Positions 11,601-19,845 are shown, numbered from the stretch's first letter. The stretch is DNA of 64,000 nt from CAJXMH01 sp040220135 (GCA_040220135.1 JAVJTT010000026.1:62001-126000), one strand, 5' to 3'. The notes: generated from the letters alone by a model not told the origin. Numbers and translations: made by a program.

Positions 11601-13793
11601 GGCGATGAATTGAGAACTTCTGCAAGTTTTGACTTTGAAATCAAGCCTATTTATTTCATCCAAGTACAAACTTCAGATGGAAATGGAGGAACCTACAGTC
11701 GGCAACTTTTTGTTGATGTTAATGACACCAATGATGTTCCCACTGACTTGATACTTTCAGCCAATTCAGTGGATGAAAAGCAAGCTACGGGTCAATTTAT
11801 CGGAAAGCTTAGAACCATCGACCAAGACTTGGTAGACCAATACAGTTATAGTTTTGTAAATGGAAACGGAGATGCTGATAATGGAAGCTTCGTAATTTCA
11901 AACGACAGCTTATTTTCCAACGCTACATTCGATGTGTTGGTAAAAAGTCAGTTAAGCTTGAGAATTGAAACTGCTGATCAAGACAGTAAGAAGTTTGAAA
12001 AGGTATTTCAAGTCTATGTACAAGATGTAAATGATGCCCCCAATGCAGTAACTATAAGCAATGCCTCCATACCGGAAAATACAGCTTTGAATAGCAATGT
12101 TGGTTTGTTTAATACCCAAGATATTGATCCCAACCAAAGCTTTACATACCAATTAGTAAATGGTGTTGGAGACGATGATAATGGAAATTTCGTTATTTCT
12201 GGAGATGAACTTCGCACCAATGTGCTGTTCAATTACAACAACCAGCGAACCCACAGCATTAGAGTGCGCTCCACCGACCAAGGCGGGTTGAGCATTGAAC
12301 AAAATTTTACGGTTAACATTACCAACAGCAACGACGCACCAACCAACATTGCGCTGAGCCCGGCTTCCTTCAATGAAAATATTGCTATTGGAAGTACGGT
12401 TGCAACCATAAGCACAGTAGATGCCGATAGTACAGATAGTTTTAGTTACAGTTTTGTAAACCAAGGCACCAACGACAACGCCTCTTTCATTATCACCGGT
12501 GATGAGTTAAGAACCGCAGCTTCCTTTGATTTTGAGAGCAAGAACTTGTTTATCATTGAAGTACAAAGTCGCGATGCAGCCGGTGCTACTTACAGCAGGC
12601 AGTTAACCTTGAATGTATTAGATACCAACGATGCTCCGACTGGCTTGAGTATTTCTTCTGATACCTTATTGGAAGGTTCGGCTGTTGGAAGTTTCGTAGC
12701 CGACTTGAGTACTATCGATGAGGATGCGGTAGACAATCACAGCTACACATTGGTGGCCGGTCAAGGGTCAAATGATAATGCCTTGTTTAGAATCAATGGT
12801 TCATTGTTAGAAGTGGATTCAGTGTTGGCTTTTAATAATGCCGACCGAAGGTTAGTGAGAATTAGAAGTTCAGACCAAGATGGCTTATTTGTAGAATCTG
12901 CTTTCACAATTAAAATCAAAAACCGTAACGATGCACCAGAAGACATCCTGCTAAGTGATACAACGGCTAATGAAAATGATACTCCGGGAAGCAGGATTGC
13001 TTTGATCAGCACCGTAGATGAAGATCGTAATGATAGTTTCACTTATGAATTGGTAGACGGAAGTGGGGATGATGACAATGCTTCCTTCATGATCGTGGGT
13101 AATGAATTACAAAACATGATTGATTTTGACTTTGAGAGTCAGGCTGTTTTCACGATTCGAATTCGAACAAGCGATAATCAAGGAGCAAGTTTTGAAAAAA
13201 GTTTCAGTATTCAATTAGAAAATGGCAATGAGGCTCCTAGTATAGCGGATCAACTTTTTACTGTGCCTGAAAATGCACCTTTTGGGACCGAGGTTGGCGA
13301 CTTGCAAGCCACCGACATTGACGCAGGGGATAGCTTAACCTTTCGATTGCTTGGTTCAGTGATCAACTTTCAAATGGAGGCAAGCACTGGAGTTCTTTCT
13401 GCCAACCGATCCTTTGACTACGAAGTTCAAAAAAGCTATCAATTGCAAGTTGAGGTGAGCGATGCAGCGGGATTAAAAGACACTGCTTCGGTAGAGGTTA
13501 TCATCGAAGATCAAGTTGAGCAAAGCTTACCAGTAGCATCCTATTTTTCACCCAATGGAGATGGTAGGAATGACACTTGGGCTATTCAGAATGTAGAATT
13601 GTACTCCAATTATAGGCTTACTATATTTTCTGCTAATGGAGAACTAGTCTACAATAAAGCCGCTAACTACAGCAACGATTGGGATGGCACCCTAGGGGGA
13701 GAAGAATTAACCGAGGGGATCTACTATTATTTCTTTGAGGACAATCAAGATGCTTCTAACAACTTTAAAGGAACCATTACCCTTAAACGATAA
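8643..13793 (+). CDS. Cadherin-repeat surface protein with T9SS type B (gliding-motility type) sorting domain
   Basis: 1716 residues. Residues 1-21 are a signal peptide ending before Q. Residues ~23-135 repeat a module of the preceding protein ('YQYSM', 'SIRGAA'). About 15 cadherin-like domains of ~99 residues follow (~138-1622), each with an 'ENxxxG', 'DxDAxxxxxY', 'F.I....L' and closing 'NDAPTD'-type linker; the acidic D/N linkers resemble cadherin calcium sites. The last ~85 residues start 'SYFSPNGDGRNDTW' and end 'GTITLKR', the CHU_C/gliding-motility-associated (type B) T9SS sorting domain. Expected to be a long, calcium-stiffened surface fibre or adhesin. It is followed 40 bp later by a PorP/SprF gene, the family known to partner type B cargo such as SprB. 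The repeats show a period-three pattern (see findings). Confidence 0.9.
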   Translation: MKIFKQTILLAFILCGMYAYGQAPAWNVNPNRYQYSMTITAVLDLNCVELTNPSNRLAAFVGDSIRGAALTSNVNGGRYQAGMTIYSDSVNNETVYFKFYDTVTDSIYEVLDSIAFQDNAIYGSPANPFILKTNNEPTQISITSDSLAENQNLGVTVGAFSTVDVDAGQSFSYALVSGSGGSDNALFSISSNNLIANFTADYESKAAYTIRVRTTDYMGCSLDSIFVINIKNVNDPPTALSINSNSINENNNPSDLVGSLSAVDPDANESFTYSLVAGAGGQDNASFSLLNSELWAAISFNYEAKSQYSIRLEVTDMANNSFVDTFKININDINDAPTDITVSSDSIVENASINTLIANLAAVDEDATQSHSFSFDNVAGNDNSQFNIVGSTLRTKAVFDFESQDQYFIYVQANDMNGGTYTKQININIKNINDQPTDLNLSTNSVNENMPIGSFVARLFSIDQDANDTFSYALVNGVGDADNGNFFIQNDSLFTNQVLSLNAQSSHTIRIETNDGKGGTYSKDFVLTVKDINDIPSDITLSNAIIAENLNLGSEIGTFNTVDADAGDIHAYSLVSGVGDSNNVAFSLSNNKLLSNTTFNFNQQTNYSIRVQTNDGFGGVYQKVFSITVVNSNDAPTDILLSNDSVYESMPPNTLIGTLAAIDSDSTDNHSFSFVTGANDNADFAIVGNQLRSASTFNFEAKNNYFIAVEVSDGNGGLFQKQLSIAIKDTTDGPSDITISSNTIQENLPTKSLVGVLSSTDEDLNDTFAYSLVSGNSDADNGSFQISNDSLFSVDTFDYEVKSQYLIRLRSTDNSNLFTEKAFAIQITNGNDAPTDLDISNRSISEDATLGTTVGIFTTLDPDTGNTHFYTLVSGAGDGDNHNFIINGNALKTDTVFDVNLRTAYSIRLRSTDGNGLFYEEQISLTVTNANDAPTDISLSPNNINENLPPNSLVGRFTSVDPDANDNHIYNFATLGANDNSSFIIVGDELRTSASFDFEIKPIYFIQVQTSDGNGGTYSRQLFVDVNDTNDVPTDLILSANSVDEKQATGQFIGKLRTIDQDLVDQYSYSFVNGNGDADNGSFVISNDSLFSNATFDVLVKSQLSLRIETADQDSKKFEKVFQVYVQDVNDAPNAVTISNASIPENTALNSNVGLFNTQDIDPNQSFTYQLVNGVGDDDNGNFVISGDELRTNVLFNYNNQRTHSIRVRSTDQGGLSIEQNFTVNITNSNDAPTNIALSPASFNENIAIGSTVATISTVDADSTDSFSYSFVNQGTNDNASFIITGDELRTAASFDFESKNLFIIEVQSRDAAGATYSRQLTLNVLDTNDAPTGLSISSDTLLEGSAVGSFVADLSTIDEDAVDNHSYTLVAGQGSNDNALFRINGSLLEVDSVLAFNNADRRLVRIRSSDQDGLFVESAFTIKIKNRNDAPEDILLSDTTANENDTPGSRIALISTVDEDRNDSFTYELVDGSGDDDNASFMIVGNELQNMIDFDFESQAVFTIRIRTSDNQGASFEKSFSIQLENGNEAPSIADQLFTVPENAPFGTEVGDLQATDIDAGDSLTFRLLGSVINFQMEASTGVLSANRSFDYEVQKSYQLQVEVSDAAGLKDTASVEVIIEDQVEQSLPVASYFSPNGDGRNDTWAIQNVELYSNYRLTIFSANGELVYNKAANYSNDWDGTLGGEELTEGIYYYFFEDNQDASNNFKGTITLKR
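9049..13515 (+). repeat. Fifteen tandem cadherin-like coding repeats, ~297 bp each
   Basis: Protein-level tandem repeats within the cadherin gene. Domains 3, 6, 9 and 12 share one subtype ('NDN', 'LRTxxxFDFE', 'YFIxVQ'). Domains 4, 7 and 10 share 'DADNG' plus 'NDSLF'. Domains 5, 8 and 11 form a third class. The array therefore has a higher-order unit of three domains, about 895 bp. Domains 13-15 are more divergent and form the C-terminal cap. Confidence 0.85.
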
Positions 13794-13833
13794 ATTGACC
13801 AATTTTTAAGAACAAGTCAAACAACACAGACTG

Positions 13834-14949
13834 ATGAAAAAATTACACCTAAGCCTAATGATCGCTCTTACTGCAGTTGCCTTAAATGGTTTTAGCCAAG
13901 AGCTCTCCAACGGCTACTACAACTACATTTTGAACCGTTATAATTTAAATCCGGCCTTCGCAGGGAATAATGGTAACATTTCTGCTATTTTAAACACTAA
14001 AACCTATATGGCCGGCTTTAGTGATGCGCCTCGCAACACCATGTTTGGTATTCATGCTCCTTTAAACGAAAAACAAGGCCTTGGAGCAAGGATTGTTTCA
14101 GATCGAAGAGGAGCCTTTGAGCTTTCTAAATACGATGCCACTTACAGTTACCAAATTCAATTAGACGAGATGTCAGACTTGCGATTTGGAGTTTCTGCCG
14201 GAGTTATTCGTAGAATGTTGAATCCAAACTTGATAGACAATATTGAACTGTTAGATCAGACTGATCAAACTCTTGCCGGAAATTACTTTGATGAAACTAA
14301 CTTCATAGCCGGAGTCGGTATGGTATATGATTACGATCAGCTGCAAGTTGGTTTTAGCGTCCCACATTTGGTTATTGGAAGCGAGCAACTCTCAGAACAT
14401 ATGGTTGGAACGGTAAGCTACCGTTATGAGTTTGAAGAAAGTGATTTTTCCTTAACGCCTATCGTGATCTATCAAAATATGCCAGTATTAGATAATCGAT
14501 TTGACCTATTAGTAAGAGGAGATTATAAAGAGAAGGTATGGGCGCAAGTAGGCTATCAATCTACGGAAAACTTAAACTTCGCCTTAGGCTTTGATTTTGG
14601 TCCTTTTGGGGTTGGCTACTCTTACGAGATGAACAACAGTGAGCTGAGTAACATTGCTTCCAATAATAATGAGATTGTGGTGCGCTTAAGTTTCTTGCCC
14701 CCTAAAAAGCAAAAGCAGAATGCGATCTTAACAACTTTAGATGAGTATGTGGCGAAGTTTGATGCCATGCTTCAAGATGGAAAGCAAGAATATAATCGGC
14801 AAGATGTGTTTTCTGAGATTCAAAAAATTAGAACAAAATTGAGCGAATTGGAAAACGTAAACGATAAGAAAACAGCCGCAAAGGTTGAGCAAAAATTGAA
14901 TGTGATAGAGCGTCAAATTTTGGAGCTTGAAAAGAAGTATGCGAAATGA
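13834..14949 (+). CDS. PorP/SprF family T9SS outer-membrane protein
   Basis: 371 residues with a signal peptide (1-21, ending GFSQ). The start of the mature protein ('YYNYILNRYNLNPAFAGN') and the following 'GLGARIVSDRRGAF', 'YSYQIQL' and 'RFGVSAG' segments are typical of the PorP/SprF family of outer-membrane beta-barrels, here about residues 22-290. Residues ~290-371 are a charged helical/coiled-coil extension that the core family does not need. Family members are partners of T9SS cargo carrying type B sorting domains, so the neighbouring cadherin protein is the obvious client (inference). The stop codon overlaps the next start by 4 bp (ATGA), which suggests translational coupling. Confidence 0.92.
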   Translation: MKKLHLSLMIALTAVALNGFSQELSNGYYNYILNRYNLNPAFAGNNGNISAILNTKTYMAGFSDAPRNTMFGIHAPLNEKQGLGARIVSDRRGAFELSKYDATYSYQIQLDEMSDLRFGVSAGVIRRMLNPNLIDNIELLDQTDQTLAGNYFDETNFIAGVGMVYDYDQLQVGFSVPHLVIGSEQLSEHMVGTVSYRYEFEESDFSLTPIVIYQNMPVLDNRFDLLVRGDYKEKVWAQVGYQSTENLNFALGFDFGPFGVGYSYEMNNSELSNIASNNNEIVVRLSFLPPKKQKQNAILTTLDEYVAKFDAMLQDGKQEYNRQDVFSEIQKIRTKLSELENVNDKKTAAKVEQKLNVIERQILELEKKYAK

Positions 14950-15485
14950 TGAGAATACTAGGATTGAGCTTGTTCTTGGCTTTTTCGCTGAGCTTGTTTT
15001 CACAGGATAGCGCAAAAGTTGAAGGAAATAACGAAAAGATAAAAGAATTGAATAATCGTTTAGATCAGTTGTTGCTTGGAAAGGAACAGCCAAGAGATAG
15101 CCTTGCTATAAAGTTAGATACCATGCTTATGCTTATCAAAGAGTTAAGGCAAGAAATGACAACGATTAAACAAGAGTTTGCAGAAATAAAAAAGGGAAAA
15201 GTAAAATATGAAATTGAACCTCAGTCTGCTAGCGTCTTAGAAAGAGACTCTTTTTATGTAGTGGTAGCTGCTCGGGGAAATTTGCGGAAGGCACAAGAGG
15301 CCTTGTTGCAATATCAAAAAAGTTACCCTTTAATGATTGTGCAGAATGAGCGTGAAACCTGGTTTCATTTGGTGCATAAGAAAAGCTACAGCCAAGGGGA
15401 AGTGGGCAATATGGTCGCCAGAGAAAGAATGAATGGCATTAAAGATGCTTGGTGGATTTCAGGACAGAAGTTGAGATTGGATTAG
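14946..15485 (+). CDS. Exported coiled-coil protein with SPOR-like C-terminal domain
   Basis: 179 residues. Residues 1-19 are a signal peptide ending FSQ. Residues ~25-80 are rich in K, E and leucine heptads and look coiled coil. Residues ~100-178 ('FYVVVAARGN', 'KAQEALLQYQ', 'WFHLVHKK', 'DAWWIS') have the pattern of a SPOR domain: a beta strand, a helix, then a second beta-beta-helix half ending in an aromatic strand. SPOR domains bind denuded peptidoglycan. The gene overlaps the PorP/SprF gene by 4 bp, so the pair probably acts together. In many PorP/SprF operons the partner is an OmpA-type peptidoglycan-binding protein; here a SPOR-like protein may take that place. The SPOR call rests on pattern only. 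Confidence 0.65.
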   Translation: MMRILGLSLFLAFSLSLFSQDSAKVEGNNEKIKELNNRLDQLLLGKEQPRDSLAIKLDTMLMLIKELRQEMTTIKQEFAEIKKGKVKYEIEPQSASVLERDSFYVVVAARGNLRKAQEALLQYQKSYPLMIVQNERETWFHLVHKKSYSQGEVGNMVARERMNGIKDAWWISGQKLRLD

Positions 15486-15540
15486 CGAAAAGTTTAAAGT
15501 AGAAGAGTTGAAGAGAAGAAAAGAATAAAGCCAATGCCAA

Positions 15541-15898
15541 AGTCCTAAAGCAGAGATGAATTGGTTTCCAAGTGATTCCTTTGTTTGCTTTGCGCCTTCT
15601 TTGAGTTCTTGGTGGTTAAAAATAGAAAGCCCAAAGCCCAAAGCTCAAAGCGAAAAGCATAAGAGTTGAAAGTCAGCGTTATTCTGCGAAATCGGCAGGA
15701 GGACTAAAGTATAAAGCGAAAAGCCTAAGCAGATGAGTTGGTTTCCAAGAGATCTCTTTGCTTGCTTTGCGAATTCATTGAGTTCTTTGTGGTTAAAAAT
15801 AGAAAGCCTAAAGCTCAAAGCGAAAAGAATAAGGGTTGAAAATCTGCGTTAATCTGCGAAATCAGCGGGAGGACTAAGCATAAAGCGAATTAAGTTAC
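15541..15898. repeat. Two-copy imperfect tandem repeat, period ~177 bp, in a gene-free interval
   Basis: The 478-bp gap 15486-15963 holds no credible gene. Two related copies are visible, one beginning near 15554 ('agatgaattggtttccaag') and one near 15731 ('agatgagttggtttccaag'). Both contain 'gtggttaaaaatagaaagcc', 'ctcaaagcgaaaag' and, near the end, 'tctgcgaaatc'. A stretch with the same flavour ('aatctgcgttaat') recurs at about 60047, so this belongs to an interspersed intergenic repeat family. No long ORF crosses it. Confidence 0.75.
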
Positions 15899-15963
15899 CT
15901 TCTATTACAAATTAGAGCACTCTCTATACTTTCAATTAGTAATTAGAAGCCGATCGGAATAGT

Positions 15964-17712
15964 TTATGACTTCTTCACTTCCAAATGCAACTCATCCAAT
16001 TGCGCTTTGTCAATTAGGGCCGGAGCGTCAATCATCACATCTCTTCCCGCATTGTTTTTCGGGAAAGCAATGTAATCTCGGATAGACTCGGTACCTCCAA
16101 AAAGGGCACACATTCTATCAAAACCAAAAGCGATACCACCGTGTGGCGGTGTGCCGTATTCAAAAGCATCCATTAAAAATCCAAACTGAGCTTTTGCTTC
16201 CTCTTCAGAGAAGCCCAACAAACTCAACATTTTTTCTTGCATTTCTCTTTCAGAAATTCTGATCGATCCACCACCCAATTCAACTCCATTAATTACCATG
16301 TCATAAGCATTGGCTCTAACTTCTTCCGGTGCTGTTTCTATTTTATCAAGATCTTCAGTTTTAGGAGAAGTGAAAGGGTGGTGCATAGCATGAAAATTGC
16401 CTGTTTCTTCATCTTTTTCCAGCAGAGGGAAGTCCACTACCCAAAGAGGAGCAAATTTGTCCTTTGGTCTTAAGCCCAATTCTTCGCCCATGTGCAATCG
16501 AAGTACATTCATGGCATTTCGACTGTGATTCTTATCTCCTGAAATGATCAATAACAAATCGCCTTTTTCAGCTCCCATCTCATCGGCCCATTCTTGCAAT
16601 TGCTCGCTGCTGTAAAACTTATCGATAGAAGATTTAATGCTGCCGTCTTCATTTAATTTCACATAAACCAAACCTTTAGCTGCCACCTGTGGGGTCTTGA
16701 CGAAAGCGGTGAGTTTATCCAATTGTTTTCGGCTGTAAGAAGCGCATCCTTTGGCACAAATACCCACCACTAATTCGGCTTCATCAAAGACTTTAAAACC
16801 TTTGCCTTGAGCCAAGTGGTTTAATTCATGAAACTTCATGTCAAATCGAAGGTCTGGTTTGTCGGATCCGTAGTATTTCATGCAATCAGCATAAGTCATA
16901 CGAGGAAAGTCCGGCAAGTCAATTCCCTTAATTTCTTGAAAAAGGTTTTTCATTAAGCCCTCAAACTGGCTCAATACATCTTCTTGTTCCACAAAAGACA
17001 TTTCGCAGTCAATTTGGGTAAACTCCGGTTGACGGTCAGCTCGTAAGTCTTCATCACGAAAGCACTTTACAATTTGAAAATACTTGTCGAAACCCGAAAC
17101 CATCAGCAACTGTTTAAAGGTTTGCGGCGATTGTGGTAAAGCGTAAAACTGCCCTTCATGCATGCGAGAAGGCACTACAAAGTCTCTAGCACCTTCGGGA
17201 GTAGATTTGATCAAATAAGGAGTTTCTACCTCTATAAAGTCTTTTTTGCTGAGCAGGTTTCTAACCGCTATGGCTAGTTTACTTCTCAATAAGATCTTTT
17301 CCTGAACCGCTTTTCTGCGCAAGTCTAAATAACGGTACTTCATGCGCAATTCTTCTCCACCATCAGTTTCTGTTTCAATGGTAAAGGGAGGTGTTTTAGA
17401 AGCGTTCAATACCTTTATTTCGTTTGCTTCTACCTCAACTTCTCCGGTGGGAATGTTTTTGTTCTTGCTGCTACGCTCAATCACTTTTCCTTTCACTTGG
17501 ATTACGAATTCACGGCTCAATTGTCTCGCTTGTTGACACAATTCCGCTCTTTCTTCCATGTTAAAAGTAAGTTGGGTAATGCCATAACGATCGCGGAGAT
17601 CAACAAAAGTTAAACCGCCTAGGTCGCGCGATTTTTGTACCCATCCGCTTAAAGTTACTGTTTGATTTAAATTTTCGATTCTGAGTTCTCCGCAAGTATG
17701 TGAACGTAGCAT
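15964..17712 (-). CDS. aspS: Aspartate--tRNA ligase
   Basis: 582 residues, the normal length for bacterial-type AspRS. It charges tRNA-Asp with aspartate in the cytoplasm. The N-terminal OB-fold anticodon-binding domain ('LSGWVQKSRDLGGLTFVDLRD') occupies about 1-105. Class II motif 2 ('FRDEDLRADRQPEFTQ') is near residue 217. The GAD insertion typical of bacterial enzymes lies at ~300-410. Motif 3 ('GGIAFGFDRM') is near 524, followed by 'KNNAGRDVM'. The gene stands alone on the minus strand. A possible TAATTTCG -7 element lies 17 bp upstream. Confidence 0.98.
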   Translation of the reverse strand: MLRSHTCGELRIENLNQTVTLSGWVQKSRDLGGLTFVDLRDRYGITQLTFNMEERAELCQQARQLSREFVIQVKGKVIERSSKNKNIPTGEVEVEANEIKVLNASKTPPFTIETETDGGEELRMKYRYLDLRRKAVQEKILLRSKLAIAVRNLLSKKDFIEVETPYLIKSTPEGARDFVVPSRMHEGQFYALPQSPQTFKQLLMVSGFDKYFQIVKCFRDEDLRADRQPEFTQIDCEMSFVEQEDVLSQFEGLMKNLFQEIKGIDLPDFPRMTYADCMKYYGSDKPDLRFDMKFHELNHLAQGKGFKVFDEAELVVGICAKGCASYSRKQLDKLTAFVKTPQVAAKGLVYVKLNEDGSIKSSIDKFYSSEQLQEWADEMGAEKGDLLLIISGDKNHSRNAMNVLRLHMGEELGLRPKDKFAPLWVVDFPLLEKDEETGNFHAMHHPFTSPKTEDLDKIETAPEEVRANAYDMVINGVELGGGSIRISEREMQEKMLSLLGFSEEEAKAQFGFLMDAFEYGTPPHGGIAFGFDRMCALFGGTESIRDYIAFPKNNAGRDVMIDAPALIDKAQLDELHLEVKKS

Positions 17713-17728
17713 AGCTTTTAATTTGCTG

Positions 17729-17736
17729 CGAAATTA
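17729..17736 (-). promoter_or_regulatory. Possible -7 element for aspS
   Basis: On the minus strand the sequence reads TAATTTCG, a one-base variant of the Bacteroidota TAnnTTTG element also seen ahead of rplM. No convincing -33 element was found at the usual spacing. Confidence 0.35.
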
Positions 17737-17874
17737 GGAAGCACTATTTTAAGAAGGATGCTTTTAAGCCATAAAAGTTGAGCTTCAATCTTTACAGAAA
17801 AAATAAATCGACCACTTTATGTAAAATTTTGCATCATCTATGAAAAGCTTAGTTTTTAGTAGTTTAATATACTA

Positions 17875-17882
17875 TAGGTTTG
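17875..17882 (+). promoter_or_regulatory. Possible -7 element (TAGGTTTG) of the T9SS cargo gene
   Basis: TAGGTTTG fits TAnnTTTG exactly. A T-rich stretch (about 17852-17857) stands where a -33 TTTG would be expected. It lies 17 bp before the first ATG (17899) and about 68 bp before the alternative start at 17950. Confidence 0.45.
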
Positions 17883-17898
17883 TGTACTATTTAAAAGC

Positions 17899-19254
17899 AT
17901 GAACCTTATTAGCAATACTTTAATTATGTCTATTTTCAGAAAGCAAAAAATGTTCAAATGTATGCGAACCCCTTTAACTTTAGCAGTTCTTTTGACGCTT
18001 GTAACTGCTTATAGTGTTCGGTCCCAAACTATATCTGATACAGTATCTTTAGGAAATTTTTTTACCCCCAATCAAGTATGGTATAACCTTGAAACAGGCG
18101 CTGTAACCTCGGAGCAACACTTTTTTTGGGACTTCGCATTTGAGGTTGGAGGTTCAAATGCAGCCATTTTGATCAATGCAGCAAAAAGTTATACTCAACT
18201 TAAGGTGTACTCAAGTGGCGATACCTCAAGTTGGGCAGCCATAGGTCAACCGCAAAGTAGTATATCAGAGTTAGAAGGGCTTGATAACCCAACGTATACG
18301 TGGGAGAAGGGAGCGTTTAATGTCACTGCAAACCCAAATGATTCATTAGATGTAGGGTGGGGAAGGGTTGATCCTACAAGTGGTAATGTTTATGGGGATA
18401 GCATACATATCTTTCAAGATTCAGCACGCAATCAGTATAAGATATGGATGAAAAGTTTAATAGGTGGAACGTATCAATTTTTGATTACCGACTTTTCTAC
18501 AAATCAAACAAAGAGTGTTACTATTCCAACCCAGAACTATCCTAACAAAAAATTTGTCTACTACAACATTGCACATGATTCTATCTTCGATCCCGAACCG
18601 TTAGATACCAATTGGCATTTGTTTTTTTCCTATTACTTTCATGTAAAACATTTTACCACAGGCACCCCCTGGCATGATTTGGTAACAGGGGTTAAAACCA
18701 ATTCAAACTTTGAGTCGGCTCAAGTAGATAATGTTAATCCTATTACTTACAATAATGCGACTATCCAAACTTATTCTGATAGTATAGATATCATAGGTTA
18801 TGATTGGGGGGTATATAATTCAGGACAATATCAAATAAATAACTCTAGGGTTTATTTTCTAAAAGAAAGTCAAACGGTTTATTGGAAAATAGTAATGACT
18901 TTTAAGGGGCTAATCGCTCCGGTTGATTATGTTTTTGGATTAGAAAAGACTAAAATAAATCTCGCTGTAGACATAGAAGAACATCATGCATCGGATAATA
19001 CTGAGTTTACTGTATTTCCCAACCCTATTAAAAATCAAAAGCTTAATATAACTAGTAAACTACCCAAGGGTGTCAATTTGGTTGAATTTGCTATTTACGA
19101 TAGCAATGGAAAACTCGTACAAAGAAAGAACGCAAGCGTTAGTGCTAGCTTATTAAATGAAAGTTTAAATCTAGATGGACTAGATTCGGGAGTTTATTTC
19201 ATTAAGATGCAACATTCAAAAGGTCTATCTAGTAAAATGATTGTTTTGGAATAA
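17899..19254 (+). CDS. Secreted protein of unknown function with T9SS type A sorting domain
   Basis: 451 residues from the ATG at 17899. The hydrophobic signal peptide begins only after Met22 and ends near residue 43 (SVRSQ), so the true start may be the ATG at 17950 or 17962. The central ~300 residues are not recognised; repeated Y/W-rich strands ('FDFAFEVGG', 'YNIAHDSIFDP', 'WHLFFSYYFHV') suggest beta structure. A HmuY-like or beta-sandwich fold is conceivable but not shown. Residues ~375-451 ('FTVFPNPIKN', 'FAIYDSNGKLV', 'LDSGVYFIKM') are a clear type A sorting domain. Flanked by aspS (divergent) and tadA. Confidence 0.8.
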   Translation: MNLISNTLIMSIFRKQKMFKCMRTPLTLAVLLTLVTAYSVRSQTISDTVSLGNFFTPNQVWYNLETGAVTSEQHFFWDFAFEVGGSNAAILINAAKSYTQLKVYSSGDTSSWAAIGQPQSSISELEGLDNPTYTWEKGAFNVTANPNDSLDVGWGRVDPTSGNVYGDSIHIFQDSARNQYKIWMKSLIGGTYQFLITDFSTNQTKSVTIPTQNYPNKKFVYYNIAHDSIFDPEPLDTNWHLFFSYYFHVKHFTTGTPWHDLVTGVKTNSNFESAQVDNVNPITYNNATIQTYSDSIDIIGYDWGVYNSGQYQINNSRVYFLKESQTVYWKIVMTFKGLIAPVDYVFGLEKTKINLAVDIEEHHASDNTEFTVFPNPIKNQKLNITSKLPKGVNLVEFAIYDSNGKLVQRKNASVSASLLNESLNLDGLDSGVYFIKMQHSKGLSSKMIVLE

Positions 19255-19375
19255 GTAGACTTTCATTGTAATATAAAGCTAAGCAACTACCTAAGTATTG
19301 GCATATTTTTATTTAAGGCATTAACCAAATCTAATTTGGTCTAATTTGATAATTTCACATCTTAAACGATTTGAA

Positions 19376-19825
19376 ATGCCCATCCAACCTTTCGACGATA
19401 CGCACTTTATGAAGCAAGCCTTAAATGAGGCTAACCGAGCGTTTGATAAGGATGAGGTGCCTATCGGGGCGGTGATTGTCTTAAACGACCAAATCATTGC
19501 CAGAGCCCACAACTTAACCGAAACCCTAAATGATGTGACCGCCCATGCCGAAATGCAGGCCTTTACAGCAGCTGCAGATTTTTTAGGCGGCAAGTATTTA
19601 AAAGATTGTACGCTCTACGTTACCTTAGAGCCTTGTGCCATGTGCGCCGGGGCGGCTTATTGGACCCAAATTGCAAAAGTGGTTTACGGAGCAGCCGATG
19701 AGAAACGAGGATTGCTTTCCACCAAGCGAAAAGATATTTTTCATCCCAAGACCAAGATCTTTGGTGGTGTAATGGAAGACGATTGTCGGGATTTGTTGCA
19801 GTTGTTTTTTAAGGAAAAGCGGTAA
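19376..19825 (+). CDS. tadA: tRNA-specific adenosine deaminase
   Basis: 149 residues from the ATG at 19376; the frame opens earlier at a TTG (19346), but the ATG start gives the family length. The enzyme deaminates A34 to inosine in tRNA-Arg(ACG). Zinc-site residues are visible: H57 and catalytic E59 in 'HAEMQ', and C87 and C90 in 'PCAMC'. The family signature 'VPIGAVIV' is at 28-35. The related guanine/cytidine deaminases share these motifs, but the 'TLEPCAMCAGA' and 'DEKRGLL' context fits TadA. Confidence 0.93.
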   Translation: MPIQPFDDTHFMKQALNEANRAFDKDEVPIGAVIVLNDQIIARAHNLTETLNDVTAHAEMQAFTAAADFLGGKYLKDCTLYVTLEPCAMCAGAAYWTQIAKVVYGAADEKRGLLSTKRKDIFHPKTKIFGGVMEDDCRDLLQLFFKEKR

Positions 19826-19845
19826 ACCAAACTCTCACTTCATTG

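Noticed and set aside
12153..12464. Minus-strand ORF of 103 codons within the cadherin repeats
   Set aside because: A shadow of the repeated coding sequence; similar antisense frames recur at equivalent positions of other repeats.
15459..15641. Minus-strand ORF of 60 codons overlapping the intergenic repeat
   Set aside because: Frame is created by repeat sequence, has no recognisable features and partly overlaps the SPOR-like gene.
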